A stretch of DNA of 64,000 nucleotides from Sphingorhabdus sp. EL138 (GTDB lineage: Bacteria; Pseudomonadota; Alphaproteobacteria; Sphingomonadales; Sphingomonadaceae). Numbering within the stretch: position 1 is the stretch's first letter; each line of letters begins with the position of its first letter. Below the pieces are notes generated by a model that worked only from the letters and a program-made list of their open reading frames with translations, searched no databases and was not told where the DNA came from. The stretch is taken from the NCBI RefSeq assembly GCF_900258045.1, contig NZ_OGVD01000003.1:558001-622000 (forward strand), read 5' to 3'. Below are positions 62,143 through 64,000 of the stretch, in pieces. Both the position numbers and the translations under genes were made by a program.

Positions 62143-63087
62143 CTATAGTTTCACGCGAGTATTTTTTGGCAAAAGAAAATGGATTTTCCGCTTTTTAAAG
62201 TCGATAGCGACCTGATCAAACCTGCGTAAAACATCCATACCAAGAAGCAGCGCCGGTTTTTTGGCCATTCCTAACTTCTCAAAGGGCGGCGCATCGGCAA
62301 AGGCTACCGGCAGGCTCGCAAATTCTGCGCGGCCTATGCGAAGGTTGCGTGCTCTGCCAAATTCGACACCCAGTGTCTGACCCGTAACCGCGATCAGGCT
62401 GTCGTCTTCGCCGCGTTCTTTCGCGCGCTTGGATAATCGTTTTCGCAAGACTGAGTTTGCAATGGAAATTTGTGCGCCTGAGTCAACAATCACGTTCACC
62501 CTGATTCCCGAAATGGTTGCTTCAGTAAAAATCAATTGCCCAGAACGCCGTTTGGCGGTCACCACAATTTCACGATTTGACGCCATCGAATTCGGGGTGT
62601 CTGTATCTTCAATGGATATTTGATTGGCAACAAAATCGAACAGAACACGCTGATTCTGAAGACTATCGAGGCCCAATATACCGTCTGCTCCAATATGTCG
62701 TGCCAGTAGAACAGGCGCAATTAGGCTATCGTAACTCTTGGTGCCTACAGTCAATTCCGGAACATAGACCATATCTACGGTACTACTGCCAGCAATGCTG
62801 AGCAGTTCTGCGGGTTCTTCCGCATCAAGCGCAAGCCGGGTGGCAATTTTACGGGATAATACCGTTCGTTCGGCACCCGTATCGATCACGAAAGAAAATG
62901 GTCCCCGGCCTTCAATACTGACAGGAACAGTCATCCGCCGCGCGCGATCCTCGTCTATCGAAACGATTTCCCCTTCCGGTTTAGTTAGTGCCCCGGGTTC
63001 TATCGATTGCCCCATTGGGACAGGATAGGAAAAGGCTAGAACCGAAGATGCAATTGCGGGAATCAGGCCATTCGAAAAAACAGGCAT
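62143..63087 (-). CDS. retropepsin-like aspartic protease, exported (copy 1)
   Basis: A 314-residue protein with a weak N-terminal hydrophobic segment and two retropepsin-like lobes. The first catalytic motif is FVIDTGAERTVLS (DTG, about residue 69), the second VIVDSGAQISIAN (DSG, about 205). GADGILGLDSLQ and LLLGMDVLRRFDQVAIDF close each lobe, the latter matching the hydrophobic-glycine motif. Predicted periplasmic or membrane-tethered aspartyl peptidase acting as one chain. It is followed upstream by a paralogue, so the pair arose by tandem duplication. Confidence 0.82.
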   Translation of the reverse strand: MPVFSNGLIPAIASSVLAFSYPVPMGQSIEPGALTKPEGEIVSIDEDRARRMTVPVSIEGRGPFSFVIDTGAERTVLSRKIATRLALDAEEPAELLSIAGSSTVDMVYVPELTVGTKSYDSLIAPVLLARHIGADGILGLDSLQNQRVLFDFVANQISIEDTDTPNSMASNREIVVTAKRRSGQLIFTEATISGIRVNVIVDSGAQISIANSVLRKRLSKRAKERGEDDSLIAVTGQTLGVEFGRARNLRIGRAEFASLPVAFADAPPFEKLGMAKKPALLLGMDVLRRFDQVAIDFKKRKIHFLLPKNTRVKL

Positions 63088-63151
63088 TATACTCTCCAGC
63101 CATGGTTTGGGTCATATAGTAACATCAAATCGGGATATTGCCAAAACGCGC

Positions 63152-64000
63152 TCACGTAGCGCTTTCTGGCAAAAGAAAATAGATTTTGCGGTTGGCGAAA
63201 TCGATCGCCATCCGGTCAAATTTCCGAAGCGCATCCATGCCCAGGAACATGGCCGGCTTTTTTTGCAGGTTCAGGGCGGCAAAAGGCGCGATATCGGCAA
63301 AGGCGATTGGAATCACCCCAAAGCGTGCACGACCGATGTGCAGCTCGCTGGCAATACCATAGTCCGCCGCAATGGAACGGCCGGTCACGTCGACCAGACT
63401 AATCTGTTGCAATGCCGAGCGCTTCATCCGCAAGCGGCGTTGCAGCGCCTTGTTTCCGATTGAAAGCTCTCCACCAGTATCGATGATTACACTGACCTTG
63501 ATACCTGAAATTTCGGCATTGGTAAAAATCAACTGGCCGGAACGGCGTCTGGCGGTGACAACGATTTCGCGGCGAGAGCGGGCCTTGCGCTTTTTGGCTG
63601 TATCTTCGACCGAAATGGCGCTGGAGATAAAATCAAATAAAATGCGCTGTCCCTGCAGACTGTCGAGACCCAATACGCCATCGGCGCCAATATTGGTTGA
63701 CCGAAAGGTTGGTGCGATAATGCCCCCGTAGCTGCGACTGCCCAGAGTCAGTTCAGGAACATAGACGGTTTGCACTACCGTGTTGCCCGCCAAGGCAATG
63801 ATATTGACCTCCTCTTCCAGTTCCAGGGTCAGGCTGCCCGCAATTTCTTTGGACAATATTGTGCGTTGTGCTGCCGTATCGATAATGAACTTGAAAGGGC
63901 CGCTTCCTTCAATACTGACCGGAACAGTCATGCGCGCTCTGCGGTCTTCGGTAATCTCTATTTGTTCGGCATCCGGCTTGATGAACTGATCGGGCAGGCG
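63152..64000 (-). CDS. retropepsin-like aspartic protease, 5' end outside window (copy 2)
   Basis: A paralogue of copy 1, open at the window edge, so its N-terminus and start are missing. The two lobes are present: FIIDTAAQRTILS and VIIDTGGELSIGN, then GADGVLGLDSLQ and MFLGMDALRKFDRMAIDF. The first lobe has DTA in place of DTG, an unusual change in the flap-side catalytic loop that may lower activity. The intervening 64 bases to copy 1 carry no terminator. Confidence 0.8.
   Translation of the reverse strand, partial: RLPDQFIKPDAEQIEITEDRRARMTVPVSIEGSGPFKFIIDTAAQRTILSKEIAGSLTLELEEEVNIIALAGNTVVQTVYVPELTLGSRSYGGIIAPTFRSTNIGADGVLGLDSLQGQRILFDFISSAISVEDTAKKRKARSRREIVVTARRRSGQLIFTNAEISGIKVSVIIDTGGELSIGNKALQRRLRMKRSALQQISLVDVTGRSIAADYGIASELHIGRARFGVIPIAFADIAPFAALNLQKKPAMFLGMDALRKFDRMAIDFANRKIYFLLPESAT

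Noticed and set aside
1-64000. tRNA genes, rRNA genes, CRISPR arrays and insertion sequences
   Set aside because: Gaps between genes are short; none showed a cloverleaf, repeat-spacer pattern, transposase or terminal repeats by eye. A covariance scan was not possible.

Overview
The window looks like the replication-origin region of an alphaproteobacterial chromosome, most probably a member of the Sphingomonadales. I cannot fix the genus from sequence alone. The assignment rests on four things: the hemE / DnaA-box region / ppsR junction, the rho-mnmE-mnmG-rsmG-parA-parB block with parS sites, GANTC sites in the origin, and alphaproteobacterial families such as MmcB, DUF1491, DUF3576, DUF6489 and HemJ. 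No tRNA, rRNA, CRISPR array or insertion sequence was seen.

Region 1 (1-14917) is catabolic. A thiolase (partial) and a two-domain FadJ-type beta-oxidation enzyme are followed by a TetR-family repressor. Divergent from the repressor is a tight run: AtuA-type DUF1446 protein, acyl-CoA carboxylase beta subunit, enoyl-CoA hydratase, biotin-carrying alpha subunit, nitronate-monooxygenase-like protein, class III CoA-transferase, TIGR03084-type protein and acyl-CoA synthetase. Together these resemble a pathway that activates, carboxylates and hydrates a branched (isoprenoid-like) acid and passes the product to beta-oxidation. AtuB, AtuD and AtuG equivalents are absent.

Region 2 (14914-22408) holds a flavoprotein, a diacylglycerol-kinase-family protein and an alpha/beta hydrolase. 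It then has a pilus-like set on the minus strand: a DUF4402 subunit, a PapD-like chaperone and an unusual usher-like outer-membrane protein. A second DUF4402 gene lies alone at 46795-47343.

Region 3 (22677-43863) is the origin core. Left of the origin, mostly on the minus strand, are parB, parA, rsmG, mnmG, mnmE, DUF6489, rho, hemJ and hemE, with three parS sites. The origin itself (33823-34124) has two perfect and two near-perfect DnaA boxes and an AT-rich stretch. Right of it, on the plus strand, are ppsR, maf, aroE, coaE, dnaQ, hpf, ptsN, a thioesterase, DUF1491, a SleB-type hydrolase and mmcB (with a perfect alphaproteobacterial LexA box), then SCO, YcgN-type and SprT-like genes.

Region 4 (43870-64000) holds a class A penicillin-binding protein, msrB, the second DUF4402 gene, then holA-lptE-leuS-DUF3576, which in relatives usually abuts parB. 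It continues with an unidentified outer-membrane-like protein, a ThiE-like protein, yggS, a cation/proton antiporter, bioFDA, pdeM, trhO, a glutathione transferase, a small lipoprotein and tandem retropepsin-like aspartic proteases, the last running off the window.

The two most interesting observations are linked. The DUF4402/chaperone/usher genes form an atypical chaperone-usher system. They also sit at both ends of the origin segment in inverted orientation. Flipping the segment between them restores both the usual parB-holA neighbourhood and a single four-gene pilus operon, which suggests an origin-centred inversion.
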